64,000 bases of DNA from Tenericutes bacterium RIFOXYA12_FULL_35_10 (GTDB taxonomy: Bacteria; Bacillota_I; Bacilli_A; Acholeplasmatales; Acholeplasmataceae), in assembly GCA_001830045.1 (NCBI GenBank), contig MIDA01000105.1:24487-88486 (forward strand). Direction: 5' to 3'. The notes under the pieces are model-generated. The model was not told where the DNA came from, ran no database searches, and worked only from the letters and a program-made list of their open reading frames with translations. The position numbers were made by a program, and so were the translations under genes. Below are positions 35,197 to 45,461 of the stretch, in pieces. Position 1 is the stretch's first letter, and the number at the start of each line of letters is the position of its first letter.

Positions 35197-35220
35197 TAGT
35201 TGAGCTTTTAGGAGGGTATT

Positions 35221-35445
35221 ATGAACTGGGCAGATATTTTAATTATTATCGTTACCATTCTCTTGATTGGTACTGTATTATTACAACAATCTCAAGACGA
35301 CATTAAAGATGCATTTAGTGGTGAAAAATCAGAATTATTCAAAAACCGTAAATCACGTGGACTTGAATTATTCTTAGTTAGATCCTCTGCAGTGCTATCT
35401 GTTTTGTTGATTGTTCTAGCTGTTATTTCAAACAGACTACACTAA
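35221..35445 (+). CDS. secG: Preprotein translocase subunit SecG
   Basis: A 74-residue membrane subunit of SecYEG. Two hydrophobic helices (about 5-22 and 51-70) flank the loop with LLQQSQDD, AFSGEKSELF and SRGLE, matching the SecG pattern LLQ...SG...LF...G. The start follows AGGAGG. It has a consensus-like promoter and its own terminator only 12 bases before the rsmE RBS. Confidence 0.88.
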   Translation: MNWADILIIIVTILLIGTVLLQQSQDDIKDAFSGEKSELFKNRKSRGLELFLVRSSAVLSVLLIVLAVISNRLH

Positions 35446-35466
35446 TCTAAGAATCTTATGAAAACC

Positions 35467-35492
35467 AAGTGTTTCTACGGAAACGCTTTTTT
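35467..35492 (+). terminator. Terminator of secG
   Basis: A 9-bp stem AAGTGTTTC/GAAACGCTT (one G-T pair), loop TACG, then T. It sits directly before rsmE, which shows no promoter of its own, so partial read-through is likely. Confidence 0.8.
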
Positions 35493-35507
35493 CATCAAAG
35501 GGGTACT

Positions 35508-36212
35508 ATGCAACGTTATTTTCTTCCAGAACTGAAGAGTAAAGAAATTACTGGATTAGATGCACATCACATCATGAAAGTGATGCGTATGACATCCGGT
35601 GAGAAGATCATCGTCTGTTCAGATAGACGCTGTTTTTTAGCAACTCTAGAGATTTCAAATGGACGTGTATTCTATGAACTTAGCGATGAATTAAAGGAAG
35701 AAAAAGATCCGGAAATTACACTTTTCCAAGGACTACCCAAACATCCCAAAACAGAATCTGTTGTTAAATATGCAACACTCTTTGGAGCATCTAAAATCAC
35801 TTTTGTACCGATGATGCGAAGTATCGCAAAATCGGATAATGAAGCCAATAAACTTAAGCGTATGGAACTTATTGCTAAAGAAGCTTCCGAACTTGCACAC
35901 CGGTTTGATGTTCCTAAAATAAGTTTTGAATCCTCATTAAAAAAGATTGATTGGACATCTTTTGATGTCATTTTATTAGCAGATGAAAATGAAAAAACAA
36001 TGACTTTACCTGAGGTGCTACCCTCAGTTTTAAACACCATGAACATCGCACTTATCATTGGTCCTGAAGGGGGTATTGCTGATCAAGAAAGAGATTATCT
36101 TGAATCGGTTGGTGCACGTTTCGTCTCTTTAGGTAAACACATTTTACCAACAGAACTCGCAGCACTTTACGCCCTCACCTATCTCTCGTTAAAAAACTTT
36201 AAAACATTTTGA
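35508..36212 (+). CDS. rsmE: 16S rRNA (uracil1498-N3)-methyltransferase
   Basis: A 234-residue SPOUT methyltransferase. An N-terminal PUA-like domain is followed by the knot with IGPEGGIADQE and LGKHILPTELAALYAL. The last motif normally reads LGxxILRxETA, so Arg has become Pro here. The start ATG 35508 follows AAAGGGG; the longer in-frame start at 35469 lies in the secG terminator. The rpsU promoter overlaps its stop codon. The order rsmE-rpsU is common in Firmicutes. Confidence 0.92.
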   Translation: MQRYFLPELKSKEITGLDAHHIMKVMRMTSGEKIIVCSDRRCFLATLEISNGRVFYELSDELKEEKDPEITLFQGLPKHPKTESVVKYATLFGASKITFVPMMRSIAKSDNEANKLKRMELIAKEASELAHRFDVPKISFESSLKKIDWTSFDVILLADENEKTMTLPEVLPSVLNTMNIALIIGPEGGIADQERDYLESVGARFVSLGKHILPTELAALYALTYLSLKNFKTF

Positions 36213-36237
36213 CAAAAGTAGAAAAATGCTATATAAT
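36209..36237 (+). promoter_or_regulatory. Consensus promoter of rpsU
   Basis: TTGACA, 17 bp, TATAAT: an exact consensus with ideal spacing, as expected for a highly expressed ribosomal gene. Confidence 0.92.
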
Positions 36238-36278
36238 GGATGAGGCTAATGAATCTCAGCGTGGAAGGAGGGCAGACT

Positions 36279-36452
36279 ATGCCTAAAACAATCGTTCGCG
36301 AAAAAGAAACAATCGAAGATGCTTTACGTCGCTTTAAACGTGATGTTTCTAAGTCAGGAACTCTCCAAGAAGCACGCAGACGTGAGTTCTACTTAAAACC
36401 TTCAGTAGAACGCAAAGAACGCCAACGCGCAGCACGCTCTAAAAAGAAGTAA
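36279..36452 (+). CDS. rpsU: 30S ribosomal protein S21
   Basis: A 57-residue basic protein of the small subunit. It opens with [19 protein letters not shown], continues with REFYLKPS and ends in a Lys/Arg-rich tail. The start ATG follows GGAAGGAGGG, a very strong RBS. It is monocistronic between an exact consensus promoter and a terminator. Confidence 0.95.
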   Translation: MPKTIVREKETIEDALRRFKRDVSKSGTLQEARRREFYLKPSVERKERQRAARSKKK

Positions 36453-36462
36453 AGTACAAAAT

Positions 36463-36483
36463 CGCACCTCAGGGTGCGTTTTT
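36463..36483 (+). terminator. Terminator of rpsU
   Basis: A 6-bp GC-rich stem CGCACC/GGTGCG, loop TCAG, then TTTTT. A second A/T-armed hairpin (AAAAAAG/CTTTTTT) lies near 36500-36525. Confidence 0.88.
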
Positions 36484-36537
36484 ATATCGCATTTGACTGA
36501 AAAAAGGACATTCCGTGCTTTTTTCTTTTTGTCTCTA

Positions 36538-36546
36538 TGGTATAAT
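36538..36546 (+). promoter_or_regulatory. Extended -10 promoter of the phoH-ybeY-cdd-era operon
   Basis: TGGTATAAT (TGn plus perfect -10) 25 bases before the start, with only a T-rich -35 region. Confidence 0.65.
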
Positions 36547-36571
36547 GAATACACGATAAGGAGCGGATTTA

Positions 36572-37525
36572 ATGAAATTAAATCAACAAATTCATCATGC
36601 AGAAGCGATCGCAAGGCTCGTTGGTGTTCAAGATCGTAACCTCTTGGTTTTCAAGCAATATTTAGGAATTGTCGTTTCCGTCAATGGTTCTGAGATTATC
36701 ACAGATGCTAAAAAGGAACAAATTCCATTGCTGGAAGCTATTTTTGCTGTTTTAATTGAACTTGCTGAACATCAAGTCCAGTTATCTGAACGCGATGTCA
36801 TGTATATCATTAAACTTGCAGAAAAAGATGAACTTGAAGGTGTCTTCGAACTTTACAAAAACCGTAAACGCATTTTGATAAATGATCAAGGCCGTTCCAT
36901 CTATCCGAAAACATTTAATCAAAAGACCTATGTCGATGCCATTACTCATTATGATTTAGTGTTTGGTGTTGGTCCTGCAGGTACAGGTAAAACATATTTA
37001 GCTGTGGCACAAGCCGTGGCAGATTTAAAAAACAATATCGTAAAAAAACTTGTTTTGACACGACCTGTTGTTGAAGCTGGTGAGAATTTAGGGTTTTTAC
37101 CAGGTGACTTAAAAGAAAAAGTTGACCCTTATTTAGTACCACTCTACGATGCACTTTATGAAATGTTAGGCACACAAACAACATTGTCTCTTATGGAAAA
37201 AGGTGTCATTGAAATCGCACCACTTGCTTACATGAGAGGACGCACCTTAGAAAATGCGTTTGTCATTTTAGATGAAGCACAAAATACAACAAAAGTACAA
37301 ATGAAGATGTTTTTAACACGTTTAGGATTCGCATCTAAAATGGTGATCACAGGAGACCCAACACAATCCGATCTGCCGAGAGGTATTCCATCAGGTTTAA
37401 ATCAAGCATTACAACTTTTAGATCATTTAGATGATATTAAAATTGTAACGTTTGACAAACTTGATGTGGTTAGACATCCACTCGTTCAACGTATTCTTGA
37501 AAGGTATGAATCTAATGAAAACTAA
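36572..37525 (+). CDS. phoH: PhoH-family ATPase
   Basis: A 317-residue cytosolic ATPase, linked in bacteria to RNA metabolism together with YbeY. Walker A GPAGTGKT is near residue 131, Walker [11 protein letters not shown] near 231, and GDPTQSDLP completes the core. The N-terminal KH-like extension is present. The start follows AAGGAG. It heads a tightly packed operon through ybeY, cdd, era, recO, glyQS, dnaG and rpoD, the usual Firmicutes order with some members missing (no dgkA or PgpH-type gene here). Confidence 0.93.
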   Translation: MKLNQQIHHAEAIARLVGVQDRNLLVFKQYLGIVVSVNGSEIITDAKKEQIPLLEAIFAVLIELAEHQVQLSERDVMYIIKLAEKDELEGVFELYKNRKRILINDQGRSIYPKTFNQKTYVDAITHYDLVFGVGPAGTGKTYLAVAQAVADLKNNIVKKLVLTRPVVEAGENLGFLPGDLKEKVDPYLVPLYDALYEMLGTQTTLSLMEKGVIEIAPLAYMRGRTLENAFVILDEAQNTTKVQMKMFLTRLGFASKMVITGDPTQSDLPRGIPSGLNQALQLLDHLDDIKIVTFDKLDVVRHPLVQRILERYESNEN

Positions 37526-37937
37526 TTTGTTTAATCAAACAGAACACGATATTAAACCTTATAAAAAATTGATGAAACGCATCTTCAAACACGTGAAAGA
37601 AAAACAATCTATGCAAATCGTTTTTGTTTCACAAGAAGAAATTCATCGTCTGAATCTCACATATCGACAGATTGACCGTCCAACGGATGTCTTAAGTTTT
37701 CCAAATGATGATCTAGAAGATAAGTCTTTAGGTGATATTTTTATCTCCATCGAACAAGCGATGAAACAAGCTGAAGACTATGGTCATGGATTAGATCGTG
37801 AAATGGGCTTTTTAGCAGTCCATGGTTATCTTCACCTAAAAGGTTATGATCATCATACCCCTGAAGAAGAAAAAGAAATGATTCAACTTCAAGAAGATAT
37901 TTTGAAGAAAGCAAAACTGGAAAGGATGAAAGCATGA
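37515..37937 (+). CDS. ybeY: Endoribonuclease YbeY
   Basis: A 140-residue metal-dependent RNase for 16S rRNA maturation and rRNA quality control. The signature [11 protein letters not shown] gives the three-histidine zinc site. [10 protein letters not shown] is the second family motif. The start ATG 37515 is ten bases after AAGG and overlaps the end of phoH; upstream in-frame ATGs have worse RBS spacing. It ends in an ATGA overlap with cdd. Confidence 0.94.
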   Translation: MKTNLFNQTEHDIKPYKKLMKRIFKHVKEKQSMQIVFVSQEEIHRLNLTYRQIDRPTDVLSFPNDDLEDKSLGDIFISIEQAMKQAEDYGHGLDREMGFLAVHGYLHLKGYDHHTPEEEKEMIQLQEDILKKAKLERMKA

Positions 37938-38335
37938 AACCCAATCTAAATGAAGCACTTCGTGCAAGAGATAAAGCTTATGTACCTTACTCAAAGTTTA
38001 AGGTAGGTGCAGCCATTGAATTAAAAGACGGAAAAATCATACATGGTGCAAACATTGAAAATGCATCGTTTGGTTTGACATGTTGTGCAGAAAGAAATGC
38101 TTTATTTTCTTTGATTAGCCAAGGTTATAAGAAAGAAGATATCGTTTCAATCACGATCGTTGCTAACGACCATGGTCCTGTATCACCGTGTGGTGCTTGC
38201 CGCCAAGTGATGCATGAACTGATGCCTAGAAATACGAAAGTCTATTTAGCAAACACTAAAGGAGAAATCAAAGAAACATCAACCGATGAACTTCTTCCTT
38301 ATGCGTTTGTTTTAGATGAAAAACCACATGAATAA
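37934..38335 (+). CDS. cdd: Cytidine deaminase
   Basis: A 133-residue zinc enzyme deaminating cytidine and deoxycytidine for pyrimidine salvage. Zinc and catalytic motifs are TCCAERNA (Cys and catalytic Glu) and [17 protein letters not shown] and ENASFG are further family marks. The tetrameric small form has this length. Overlaps with ybeY (ATGA) and era show coupled translation. Confidence 0.96.
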   Translation: MKPNLNEALRARDKAYVPYSKFKVGAAIELKDGKIIHGANIENASFGLTCCAERNALFSLISQGYKKEDIVSITIVANDHGPVSPCGACRQVMHELMPRNTKVYLANTKGEIKETSTDELLPYAFVLDEKPHE

Positions 38336-39224
38336 CCATCGTTCGGGGTTTGTAGCCATCGTAGGTCGCCCCAATGTCGGTAAATCAACGCTCATTAACG
38401 CACTGATTGGTGAGAAAATAGCGATTATGAGTCCAAAACCTCAAACAACCAGACATCGCATCATGGGTGTGCTTACGAAAGAAAATTATCAAATTACATT
38501 TGTAGATACACCAGGTCTTCATAAGGGAAAAGATTTATTAAATAAAACCATTGATAAAATCGCCGTTTCTGCCATCTCTGATGTCGATATCATTTTATAT
38601 GTCGTTGATCGTCCTAAAAATGAGGAAAATGATTATATCCTTCATTATTTTAAAGAAGCAGACGTTCCCGTTTTTCTAGCGATTAACAAAATCGATTTAC
38701 TACCTTCTAAAGCCGCGATTGATAACATCATCTTAAGTTATATCAATGCTTATCCTTTTGAAGGTGTCATTCCGATTTCTGCAAAAGATAAAACACACAT
38801 TGATAAGATTGAAGAATTGATTGTTCCATTATTATCAGAAGGTCCACGCTTTTTCCCAGAAGAGATGAAATCAGATCAAACTGAAGAAAAACTGATGAGT
38901 GAACTCATTAGAGAAAAGATTTTATATCACACCGAACAAGAAGTACCGCATGCGGTTGCTGTTGTGATTGAATCTTTAACTGAAAATGAGGAATTAAACA
39001 CCATTGATGTTTCAGCGCTCATTATCGTCGAAAGAACCACTCAAAAACAAATTTTGATTGGCAAAGGCGGCGAGAAGATGAAAAAGATTGGTATGGAAGC
39101 ACGCAAAGAAATTAATCAATTGCTTCACACCAAAATTCATTTAACATTATGGATTAAGGTTAAAAAAGATTGGAGAAATCGACCAGGCGACTTAAAGTCA
39201 TTTGGTTTTTCTGAGGACGTTTAA
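38328..39224 (+). CDS. era: GTPase Era
   Basis: A 298-residue GTPase that binds 16S rRNA during 30S assembly. G1 GRPNVGKST, G2 TTRH, G3 DTPG and G4 NKID are all present, followed by the C-terminal KH domain with IGKGGEKMKKIG. The start is ambiguous: ATG 38328 and ATG 38316 are in frame, both overlap cdd, and neither has a strong RBS. I chose 38328 because [13 protein letters not shown] matches the usual length. A one-base TAATG overlap joins recO. Confidence 0.94.
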   Translation: MNNHRSGFVAIVGRPNVGKSTLINALIGEKIAIMSPKPQTTRHRIMGVLTKENYQITFVDTPGLHKGKDLLNKTIDKIAVSAISDVDIILYVVDRPKNEENDYILHYFKEADVPVFLAINKIDLLPSKAAIDNIILSYINAYPFEGVIPISAKDKTHIDKIEELIVPLLSEGPRFFPEEMKSDQTEEKLMSELIREKILYHTEQEVPHAVAVVIESLTENEELNTIDVSALIIVERTTQKQILIGKGGEKMKKIGMEARKEINQLLHTKIHLTLWIKVKKDWRNRPGDLKSFGFSEDV

Positions 39225-39874
39225 TGGAAGGTATGATTTATAAGGTCCAACCTTATCAAGAACATGGTAGATTGTGTTTTACTTATACCGAGAAGGGTAA
39301 AGTCACTTTATATGCACAAGGTGCACAAAAAGTGAATCATGCAAACCGTATTCTTGCTCAGTTTTTAACAAAAATTAGTTTTAAAGAAGGAACTAAAAGT
39401 TTTCTACCACTTCAAGAAGCAGCAATCATCAATGATTACCAACACTTAAAACTTGATTATAAAAAGACACAAGCTGCAGCTTTAATGCTTGAGATCATTG
39501 ATAAAGTTGTTGTTGAGAATGCAAATCATGGTTTGATTTATCATGAATTATGTCTTGCGCTTGATGCGAAATCAGTTGAAGTAAGTTCTTTATCATTTGC
39601 AATTAAAATGATGCAAGAACTTGGTTATGGATTATCTTTAAAACCTGATGGTAGAAAAGTCAAAGGTGTTTCGATTTCTAAGGGTGTTTTAATCTATCAA
39701 GATGAAGATGAACCCATTGATTTAGAGACAAAAGATGCTGTAACGCTTTTAAAACTTTCAGTCATGCCTTATGATCAACTTGACCTAGAAATACTTGATT
39801 TAAATCAAATAAAAGAATATACTTCAAAATACTATAGCTATCATTTACAAACAACATTAAAAAATCTACAATAG
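39224..39874 (+). CDS. recO: DNA repair protein RecO
   Basis: A 216-residue recombination mediator that helps load RecA with RecR. An N-terminal OB fold (VQPYQEHGRLCFTYTEKGK...) is followed by a helical domain. It is shorter than the roughly 240-255 residues usual in Bacillus, and the CxxC zinc motif of many homologues is not seen. Position between era and glyQS supports the call. It is translationally coupled to era. Confidence 0.87.
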   Translation: MEGMIYKVQPYQEHGRLCFTYTEKGKVTLYAQGAQKVNHANRILAQFLTKISFKEGTKSFLPLQEAAIINDYQHLKLDYKKTQAAALMLEIIDKVVVENANHGLIYHELCLALDAKSVEVSSLSFAIKMMQELGYGLSLKPDGRKVKGVSISKGVLIYQDEDEPIDLETKDAVTLLKLSVMPYDQLDLEILDLNQIKEYTSKYYSYHLQTTLKNLQ

Positions 39875-39895
39875 ACATGAAAAGGATGTGCTCAC

Positions 39896-41266
39896 ATGGT
39901 AACACTCGAACAGATTGTCCAATATGCCAAATCGACAGGATATATCTTTCAAGGTAGCGAACTCTACGGTGGCTTAGCAAACACCTGGGATTACGGTCCC
40001 CTTGGAAGCTTATTAAAAAAGAATATTAAAGAAGCGTGGATCAAAAAATTCCAACGCGAAAATCCCTATAACGTACTTTTAGATAGTTCGATTTTAATGA
40101 ACTCCGAAGTGTGGAAAGCATCAGGTCACGTGGGAGGGTTTTCTGATCCACTGACAGAATGCAGAAGTTGTAATAACCGCTTTAGAGCAGATAAACTGAT
40201 TGAAGATCATGATCAAAATATTCATCCTGATGGATGGAAGACAGATCAGATGTATCAATATTTAGTTGAACACAAAGTAGCTTGTCCTAATTGTGGAAAA
40301 TCAGATTGGTTACCCATTCGTGCATTTAACATGATGTTTCAAACGCATCAAGGTGTTGTTTTAGAACAAGCCAATCAAATTTATCTACGTCCTGAAACCG
40401 CACAAGGTATTTTTATTCAGTTTAAAAATATTCAACGTACGACACGTCGAAAAGTGCCCTTTGGTGTTTGCCAAGTCGGCAAATCATTTAGAAATGAAAT
40501 TACGCCCGGGAACTTCATTTTTAGAACAAGAGAATTTGAACAAATGGAACTCGAGTTTTTCGTGAAACCAGGTACAGAATTAGACTGGTTTAAATATTGG
40601 AAACAGTTTTGTATGGATTGGTTGTTATCACTTGGTTTGAAATCAGAAAACTTAGTCTTTGACGATCATAAACCTGAAGCGTTATCGCATTATTCGAATG
40701 CAACAACCGATATTAGATACCGTTTCCCATGGGGCTTTGATGAGCTCTGGGGGATTGCGTCGCGTACAGACTATGATTTAAAGGCACATCAAAACCATTC
40801 GGGTGAAAACATGACGTATTTAGATCCGGATACCAATGAAAGATATCTGCCTTACGTCATTGAACCATCTGTGGGTGTAGAAAGATTGATTTTAGCCTTT
40901 TTAACACAAGGTTATGATGAAGAAACACTTCCTTCAGGTGATATCAGACAAGTGCTTCATATTCACCCACAACTCGCACCTTATAAAGCAGCAATCTTAC
41001 CACTTATGAAAAAAGATCATAGTGAAAAAGCATTTGAAGTTTATCAAATGCTTGCTAAATATGTTGATGTCACTTATGATGAGACACAAAATATTGGTAA
41101 GAGATACCGTAGACAAGATGCGATTGGAACATATTTATGTATCACAATCGATCATGATACGATGAACGATCAAACGGTAACTGTTAGAAATCGTGATACG
41201 ATGGAACAGGTCAGAGTTGCTATTAATGATTTAAGAAGCTATATTGAAAAAGAAATTGCATTTTAA
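39896..41266 (+). CDS. glyS: Glycyl-tRNA synthetase, alpha2 class
   Basis: A 456-residue class II synthetase charging tRNA-Gly. An N-terminal insert has a zinc-type CRSC (ECRSCNN) and CPNC pair. Motif 2 is FRNEITPGNFIFRTREFEQM and motif 3 is PSVGVERLILAF, and a C-terminal anticodon-binding domain (from about 360) ends the protein. This is the single-chain type, not the alpha2beta2 type of many Firmicutes. The start follows AAGGATGTG. No T-box leader can fit in the 21-base gap. Confidence 0.96.
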   Translation: MVTLEQIVQYAKSTGYIFQGSELYGGLANTWDYGPLGSLLKKNIKEAWIKKFQRENPYNVLLDSSILMNSEVWKASGHVGGFSDPLTECRSCNNRFRADKLIEDHDQNIHPDGWKTDQMYQYLVEHKVACPNCGKSDWLPIRAFNMMFQTHQGVVLEQANQIYLRPETAQGIFIQFKNIQRTTRRKVPFGVCQVGKSFRNEITPGNFIFRTREFEQMELEFFVKPGTELDWFKYWKQFCMDWLLSLGLKSENLVFDDHKPEALSHYSNATTDIRYRFPWGFDELWGIASRTDYDLKAHQNHSGENMTYLDPDTNERYLPYVIEPSVGVERLILAFLTQGYDEETLPSGDIRQVLHIHPQLAPYKAAILPLMKKDHSEKAFEVYQMLAKYVDVTYDETQNIGKRYRRQDAIGTYLCITIDHDTMNDQTVTVRNRDTMEQVRVAINDLRSYIEKEIAF

Positions 41267-41284
41267 ACGATAAGGAGGGCGACC

Positions 41285-43033
41285 ATGGATGATAAACTCA
41301 TTGAACTGATAAATGAGAAAACGTCAATCGTTGATTTAGTTAGCGAGTTTGTCAGTCTGCAGAAACGCGGTAAAAATTTTGCCGGTTTATGCCCATTCCA
41401 TCAAGAAAAAACACCAAGTTTTTTCGTTTCACCGGAAAAAAACATTTGTAAATGTTATGGATGTGGTGAAGGTGGATCGCCAATTAACTTCTTAAGAAAG
41501 ATTAAAAACATCTCATTTGAAGAAGCAGCTCATGAACTTGCAGAAAAAGCTGGTATTGAAGTTAAAGAAAAAAAGGTCAAAAAAGATCCTTATGAAACAT
41601 TCTATGCTTTAATGAACGAAGTTGCGTCCTTCTATGAGTTTAATTTAAAACACAGTGAAAAGGGTATAGATGCTGTTAACTACCTTTATCAAAGACAACT
41701 TGTTGATGAACAGATTAAACATTTCAGACTAGGTTTAGCACCTAGCTTTGGTAATACGATTTATCAACTGTTGAAAAATAAAGGTTATCAAGTGTCAGAC
41801 ATGATCAAATGTGGTGTTGTTAAACAAAATGATCAAGGCGAGTATTACGATCTTTTTGCAGATAGAATCACATTTCCGATTACAGATCCTAAAGGAAGAG
41901 TCGTTGGCTTTTCTGGGCGAACAATGAATCCTAAAGAAACTGTGAAATACATGAACAGCCCTGAAACCATCATCTTTAAAAAAGGTTTATTGCTCTATCA
42001 TTTTTATGAAGCATTACCAGAGATTAGAAAAGAAAAACAAGTGATTTTATACGAAGGTTTCTTTGATGTCATCAGTTCTTATGCAGCAGGGATGAAACAT
42101 GGTGTAGCAACCATGGGAACATCGCTTACGAAAGAACAAGCTAAACTCATTAAAAGTGTATCACCATCGCTAATCATCGCCTATGATGGTGATAGTGCGG
42201 GGTTAAAAGCTGCAGATCACGCTATCCCTGTTTTAGAAAAAGAAGGTTTAAAAGTTGAAGTATTAACGATACCAGAAAAAATGGATCCAGATGACTTCAT
42301 TAAATCTTATGGTCCTGAAGCCTATGAAAAACTTTTTGGTGAATATACTGAAGATATGTATCAGTTCAGGTATCGTTATTATCGAATGGGTAAAAACTTA
42401 TCGAATGCAAATGACTTAAAGGAATATAAAAAAGCAGTGATGCAGATGATTCAATTATCTGATCCATCGATTAGAGCATATTATATCCAAAGATTATCGA
42501 CTGAATTTAATATTCCCATGTCAGAGTTAGATACGTCTAAACCAAGAGTGGTTGTAAACGAGCCTAAGATACCGACAAAGGAAAGACCAAAAACACTTAA
42601 TCGATATGAAAAAGCAGAACGTTACTTAATACTCGCCATGCTCAAATCACGACAATATGCTAAACTTGCCCAAGCTCAATTAAAATCAACTGATTTTGCA
42701 AATGCAATAACTGCAACCATTCGACTAAAGATTGAGCATTATTATGATGAGCATCTAGAATTCTTGGTTGAAGATTTCTTAGATACACTTACCAACGAGC
42801 AACGTGAACTTATGGAACAAGACATCCTTAAGGATACACTTTGGAAGAATGGAACTATGTTTGACGAGAAAGATATTAAAGATTATATTTTTCTTGTATT
42901 AGAAGCAAATGATAAACGCAGATTAGATGAACTTAATATGCGTATTCAAAATATTGAAGAATACAATGAAGAGCTGACGAAAGAACGAGATGAACTCTTA
43001 CTTCGTTTGCGCCATAATAATAAGGAGGATTGA
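41285..43033 (+). CDS. dnaG: DNA primase
   Basis: A 582-residue primase for replication. The CHC2 zinc finger uses Cys36, His39, Cys57 and Cys60. The TOPRIM core has [10 protein letters not shown] and [13 protein letters not shown]. The C-terminal helicase-binding part from about 430 is short and rich in charged residues. The start follows AAGGAGGG. It overlaps the RBS of rpoD by a few bases, the classical macromolecular-synthesis arrangement. Confidence 0.96.
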   Translation: MDDKLIELINEKTSIVDLVSEFVSLQKRGKNFAGLCPFHQEKTPSFFVSPEKNICKCYGCGEGGSPINFLRKIKNISFEEAAHELAEKAGIEVKEKKVKKDPYETFYALMNEVASFYEFNLKHSEKGIDAVNYLYQRQLVDEQIKHFRLGLAPSFGNTIYQLLKNKGYQVSDMIKCGVVKQNDQGEYYDLFADRITFPITDPKGRVVGFSGRTMNPKETVKYMNSPETIIFKKGLLLYHFYEALPEIRKEKQVILYEGFFDVISSYAAGMKHGVATMGTSLTKEQAKLIKSVSPSLIIAYDGDSAGLKAADHAIPVLEKEGLKVEVLTIPEKMDPDDFIKSYGPEAYEKLFGEYTEDMYQFRYRYYRMGKNLSNANDLKEYKKAVMQMIQLSDPSIRAYYIQRLSTEFNIPMSELDTSKPRVVVNEPKIPTKERPKTLNRYEKAERYLILAMLKSRQYAKLAQAQLKSTDFANAITATIRLKIEHYYDEHLEFLVEDFLDTLTNEQRELMEQDILKDTLWKNGTMFDEKDIKDYIFLVLEANDKRRLDELNMRIQNIEEYNEELTKERDELLLRLRHNNKED

Positions 43034-43034
43034 C

Positions 43035-44300
43035 ATGGACCGTGAAAAAATCATTGCCCAACTGATCAAGAAAGCAGGAAAAGACAAATTTCTTAGTCAG
43101 GAAGATGTCATTCAATATGCCGACCCAAACAGCGAAGACTATTTTGAAATTGAACGTGCATTATTAAATGAAGACATCGATATCATCATTAACGATGAAA
43201 TTGAAGAAGAGGAGGAAGAATTCAAGCCTGAAGTCCTAGCCATTGAAGAGGAAGAGGAAGAAGAAGCTGAATTCGACTTAGAAGATGTTGAACCAGATGA
43301 TCTTTCTTTGTCAGGTCTTGAAGTTGAAGAAGAAGAACTCATCAACATAGAATCGATTGCATCGTCAATAAAAATTGATGATCCAGTGCGTATGTATTTA
43401 AAAGAAATTGGTCAAATCCCCCTACTTAATCAAGAAGATGAAAAGAAATATGCAGTTGCAGTTTTTGAAGGAAGATTTGCTAAAGAACAGCTTGATGAAT
43501 ATGAAGCTGGTCGTCTTGAACTAAATGAATCTGATGTTGAAGATTTATCTAAAGTTGTTCGTAAAGCACATAATGCCAAAAACAAACTCGTTGAAGCGAA
43601 CTACCGTTTGGTTGTTTCTATCGCGAAACGTTACGTTGGACGTGGTCTTTTATTCTTAGATTTAATCCAAGAAGGTAACATGGGTTTAATGCGTGCAGTT
43701 GATAAGTTTGATTACGAAAAAGGATTTAAGTTTTCAACGTATGCAACATGGTGGATTCGTCAAGCAATCACCCGTGCTGTAGCAGACCAAGCAAGAACGA
43801 TTCGTATTCCTGTTCATATGGTTGAAACCATTAATAAGATGATTCGTATTCAACGTCAACTCATTCAAGATTTAGGTAGAGAACCTTCTTTAGAAGAAAT
43901 CGCATCTAAAATGGGAATTACACCAGAAAAAGTCCAAAATATTCAACGTATTGCCAAAGAACCTATTTCATTAGAAGCACACGTTGGTGAAGAAGAAGAT
44001 TCTTCATTAGGTGATTTCATTTCAGATCCAAACGCATTGACACCACATGAATATATGCTTCAAGAAATGGTCAAACAAACCTTAGATGAAGTTTTAGAAA
44101 CATTGACTGATCGTGAAGAGAAAGTGCTTCGCCTACGTTATGGCTTATTTGACGGTAAGAATCATACCCTAGAAGAAGTTGGACGTGAATTTGGTGTTAC
44201 CAGAGAACGTATTCGTCAAATTGAAGCCAAGGCTTTACGTAAGCTTAGAAGTCCATCAAGACAAAATAAGCTTCGTGAATTCTATTATGGCAAGAAATAA
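43035..44300 (+). CDS. rpoD: RNA polymerase primary sigma factor
   Basis: A 421-residue sigma-70 (SigA). A region 1.1-like N-terminus carries two Glu-rich runs (around residues 55-62 and 74-82), unusually acidic. Region 1.2 is [11 protein letters not shown], region 2 has [19 protein letters not shown] and [16 protein letters not shown], region 3 and region 4 with [20 protein letters not shown] follow. The start ATG 43035 follows AAGGAGG; the upstream in-frame ATG lies in dnaG. The near-consensus promoters in this window fit this factor. Confidence 0.97.
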   Translation: MDREKIIAQLIKKAGKDKFLSQEDVIQYADPNSEDYFEIERALLNEDIDIIINDEIEEEEEEFKPEVLAIEEEEEEEAEFDLEDVEPDDLSLSGLEVEEEELINIESIASSIKIDDPVRMYLKEIGQIPLLNQEDEKKYAVAVFEGRFAKEQLDEYEAGRLELNESDVEDLSKVVRKAHNAKNKLVEANYRLVVSIAKRYVGRGLLFLDLIQEGNMGLMRAVDKFDYEKGFKFSTYATWWIRQAITRAVADQARTIRIPVHMVETINKMIRIQRQLIQDLGREPSLEEIASKMGITPEKVQNIQRIAKEPISLEAHVGEEEDSSLGDFISDPNALTPHEYMLQEMVKQTLDEVLETLTDREEKVLRLRYGLFDGKNHTLEEVGREFGVTRERIRQIEAKALRKLRSPSRQNKLREFYYGKK

Positions 44301-44931
44301 AAGGATTGATTTCCTTGCATCACTTTTAAAGGGATATCATACCGTGTTAGACGTTGGTTCTGATCATGGGTATGTTTTAGAAGAAGCTTTTAAAAATGGT
44401 TATATCCAAAAAGGGATTGCATCTGATGTAAGAGAAATGCCTTTAGAAAGATCAATGAAAACATTAAAAAACTATCCGGTAAGAGGGATCTTGTCGGATG
44501 GTTTTTTGGCTATTGATGAAACCTTTGATGCAGCTGTTGTTGCGGGTATGGGCGCTTATTTAATTGCTGAATTGATGGAGCATGCACCGCTTCATGATGC
44601 TGTTTATATCTTACAAGCTAATGATAAACATGAGCATTTAAGAAGAAGATTAAATGAGCTTGGTTTTTTAATTAAAGATGAATATATCGTACATGACAAA
44701 TTCTTTTATATCATTATGATCGTTCAAAGAGGAAATCAACACTTAACTGATGAAGATCTTTATCTTGGACCATATCTAAAGCATAAGGCAGAAGCTATTC
44801 CTTTTTATGAAAAAAAACTTCAATTACTTAAAGATATTATCCATAAATCAACAGATGATCGTGAGCACGAATTAAAGCAAGAAATCGCATATTTAGAACT
44901 TTGTTTACCAAAAAAAGGTTCAAAAGAATAA
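44287..44931 (+). CDS. trmK: tRNA (adenine22-N1)-methyltransferase
   Basis: A 214-residue SAM-dependent enzyme making m1A22 in tRNA. The SAM motif is [10 protein letters not shown], with further marks [27 protein letters not shown] and [14 protein letters not shown]. rpoD-trmK linkage is typical of Firmicutes and mollicutes. The start ATG 44287 lies inside the end of rpoD without a good RBS and is judged by homology and coupling; longer upstream starts in the rpoD region are less likely. Confidence 0.9.
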   Translation: MARNKRIDFLASLLKGYHTVLDVGSDHGYVLEEAFKNGYIQKGIASDVREMPLERSMKTLKNYPVRGILSDGFLAIDETFDAAVVAGMGAYLIAELMEHAPLHDAVYILQANDKHEHLRRRLNELGFLIKDEYIVHDKFFYIIMIVQRGNQHLTDEDLYLGPYLKHKAEAIPFYEKKLQLLKDIIHKSTDDREHELKQEIAYLELCLPKKGSKE

Positions 44932-44939
44932 TATTCTTT
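44923..44939 (+). terminator. Weak AT-rich hairpin at the end of trmK
   Basis: A 7-bp stem AAAGAAT/ATTCTTT with loop AAT over the trmK stop, no separate T run. It may end the phoH-trmK operon only partially. Confidence 0.35.
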
Positions 44940-44965
44940 ACAACCCTAGCTATTTGGGGTAGAAT
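44937..44965 (+). promoter_or_regulatory. Promoter of MarR-ABC exporter operon 3
   Basis: TTTACA, 17 bp, TAGAAT. Half-sites TTACAA (44939-44944) and TTGTAA (44971-44976) flank it as a wide inverted repeat, possible MarR half-sites. Confidence 0.65.
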
Positions 44966-45000
44966 TATCATTGTAACTGTTCGCTTAGGAGGAACTCATT

Positions 45001-45432
45001 TTGAAAGAATATCAAACACTACAAAAGCTTGATCGCTCATTGCAAGCATTCCGTTTATCGGGCGTTTATAAACGTTCTCAGACCAAATTATCAGATGCAG
45101 ACATCATGGTCATGTTTTGTGTTGCATTTTGTGATACCAATCAACGTTTAAAATTAACGGATGTCGCTAAGACATTACGTGTGACACTGCCCGCAGTGAC
45201 ACATAAAGTCAACGATTTAGTTGAAAAGAAATATTTAGAAAAAGAAACTTCAGCAAAAGATTTACGTGTCACCTACATCAGATTAACTGAAGAAGGTAAA
45301 CAGTTTGTTGAAACCATTAGAGACGATTATTATCAACCTTTAAAATCACTCGTTGATTATTTAGGTGAAGAAGATACAAAGAATTTAATGCGCATCTTAG
45401 ATAAGATTAGTGCAATGGGGAAAATCGCCTAA
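45001..45432 (+). CDS. MarR-family transcriptional regulator (ABC pair 3 operon)
   Basis: A 143-residue winged-helix protein. The HTH region reads LTDVAKTLRVTLPAVTHKVN and the wing DLRVTYIRLTEEG. It starts with TTG 45001, eight bases after AGGAGG. It is the first gene of an operon with the exporter pair 45462-49096, the reverse of pair 1 where the MarR gene comes last. It probably represses this operon; its effector is unknown. Confidence 0.87.
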   Translation: MKEYQTLQKLDRSLQAFRLSGVYKRSQTKLSDADIMVMFCVAFCDTNQRLKLTDVAKTLRVTLPAVTHKVNDLVEKKYLEKETSAKDLRVTYIRLTEEGKQFVETIRDDYYQPLKSLVDYLGEEDTKNLMRILDKISAMGKIA

Positions 45433-45461
45433 TTTTGATTTAAGATGAAAAGAGGGATAGT

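Noticed and set aside
43139-43348. Ser-rich 69-codon ORF antisense to rpoD
   Set aside because: It is simply the reverse strand of the Glu-rich codon runs (GAA/GAG read as TTC/CTC/TCT) in sigma region 1.
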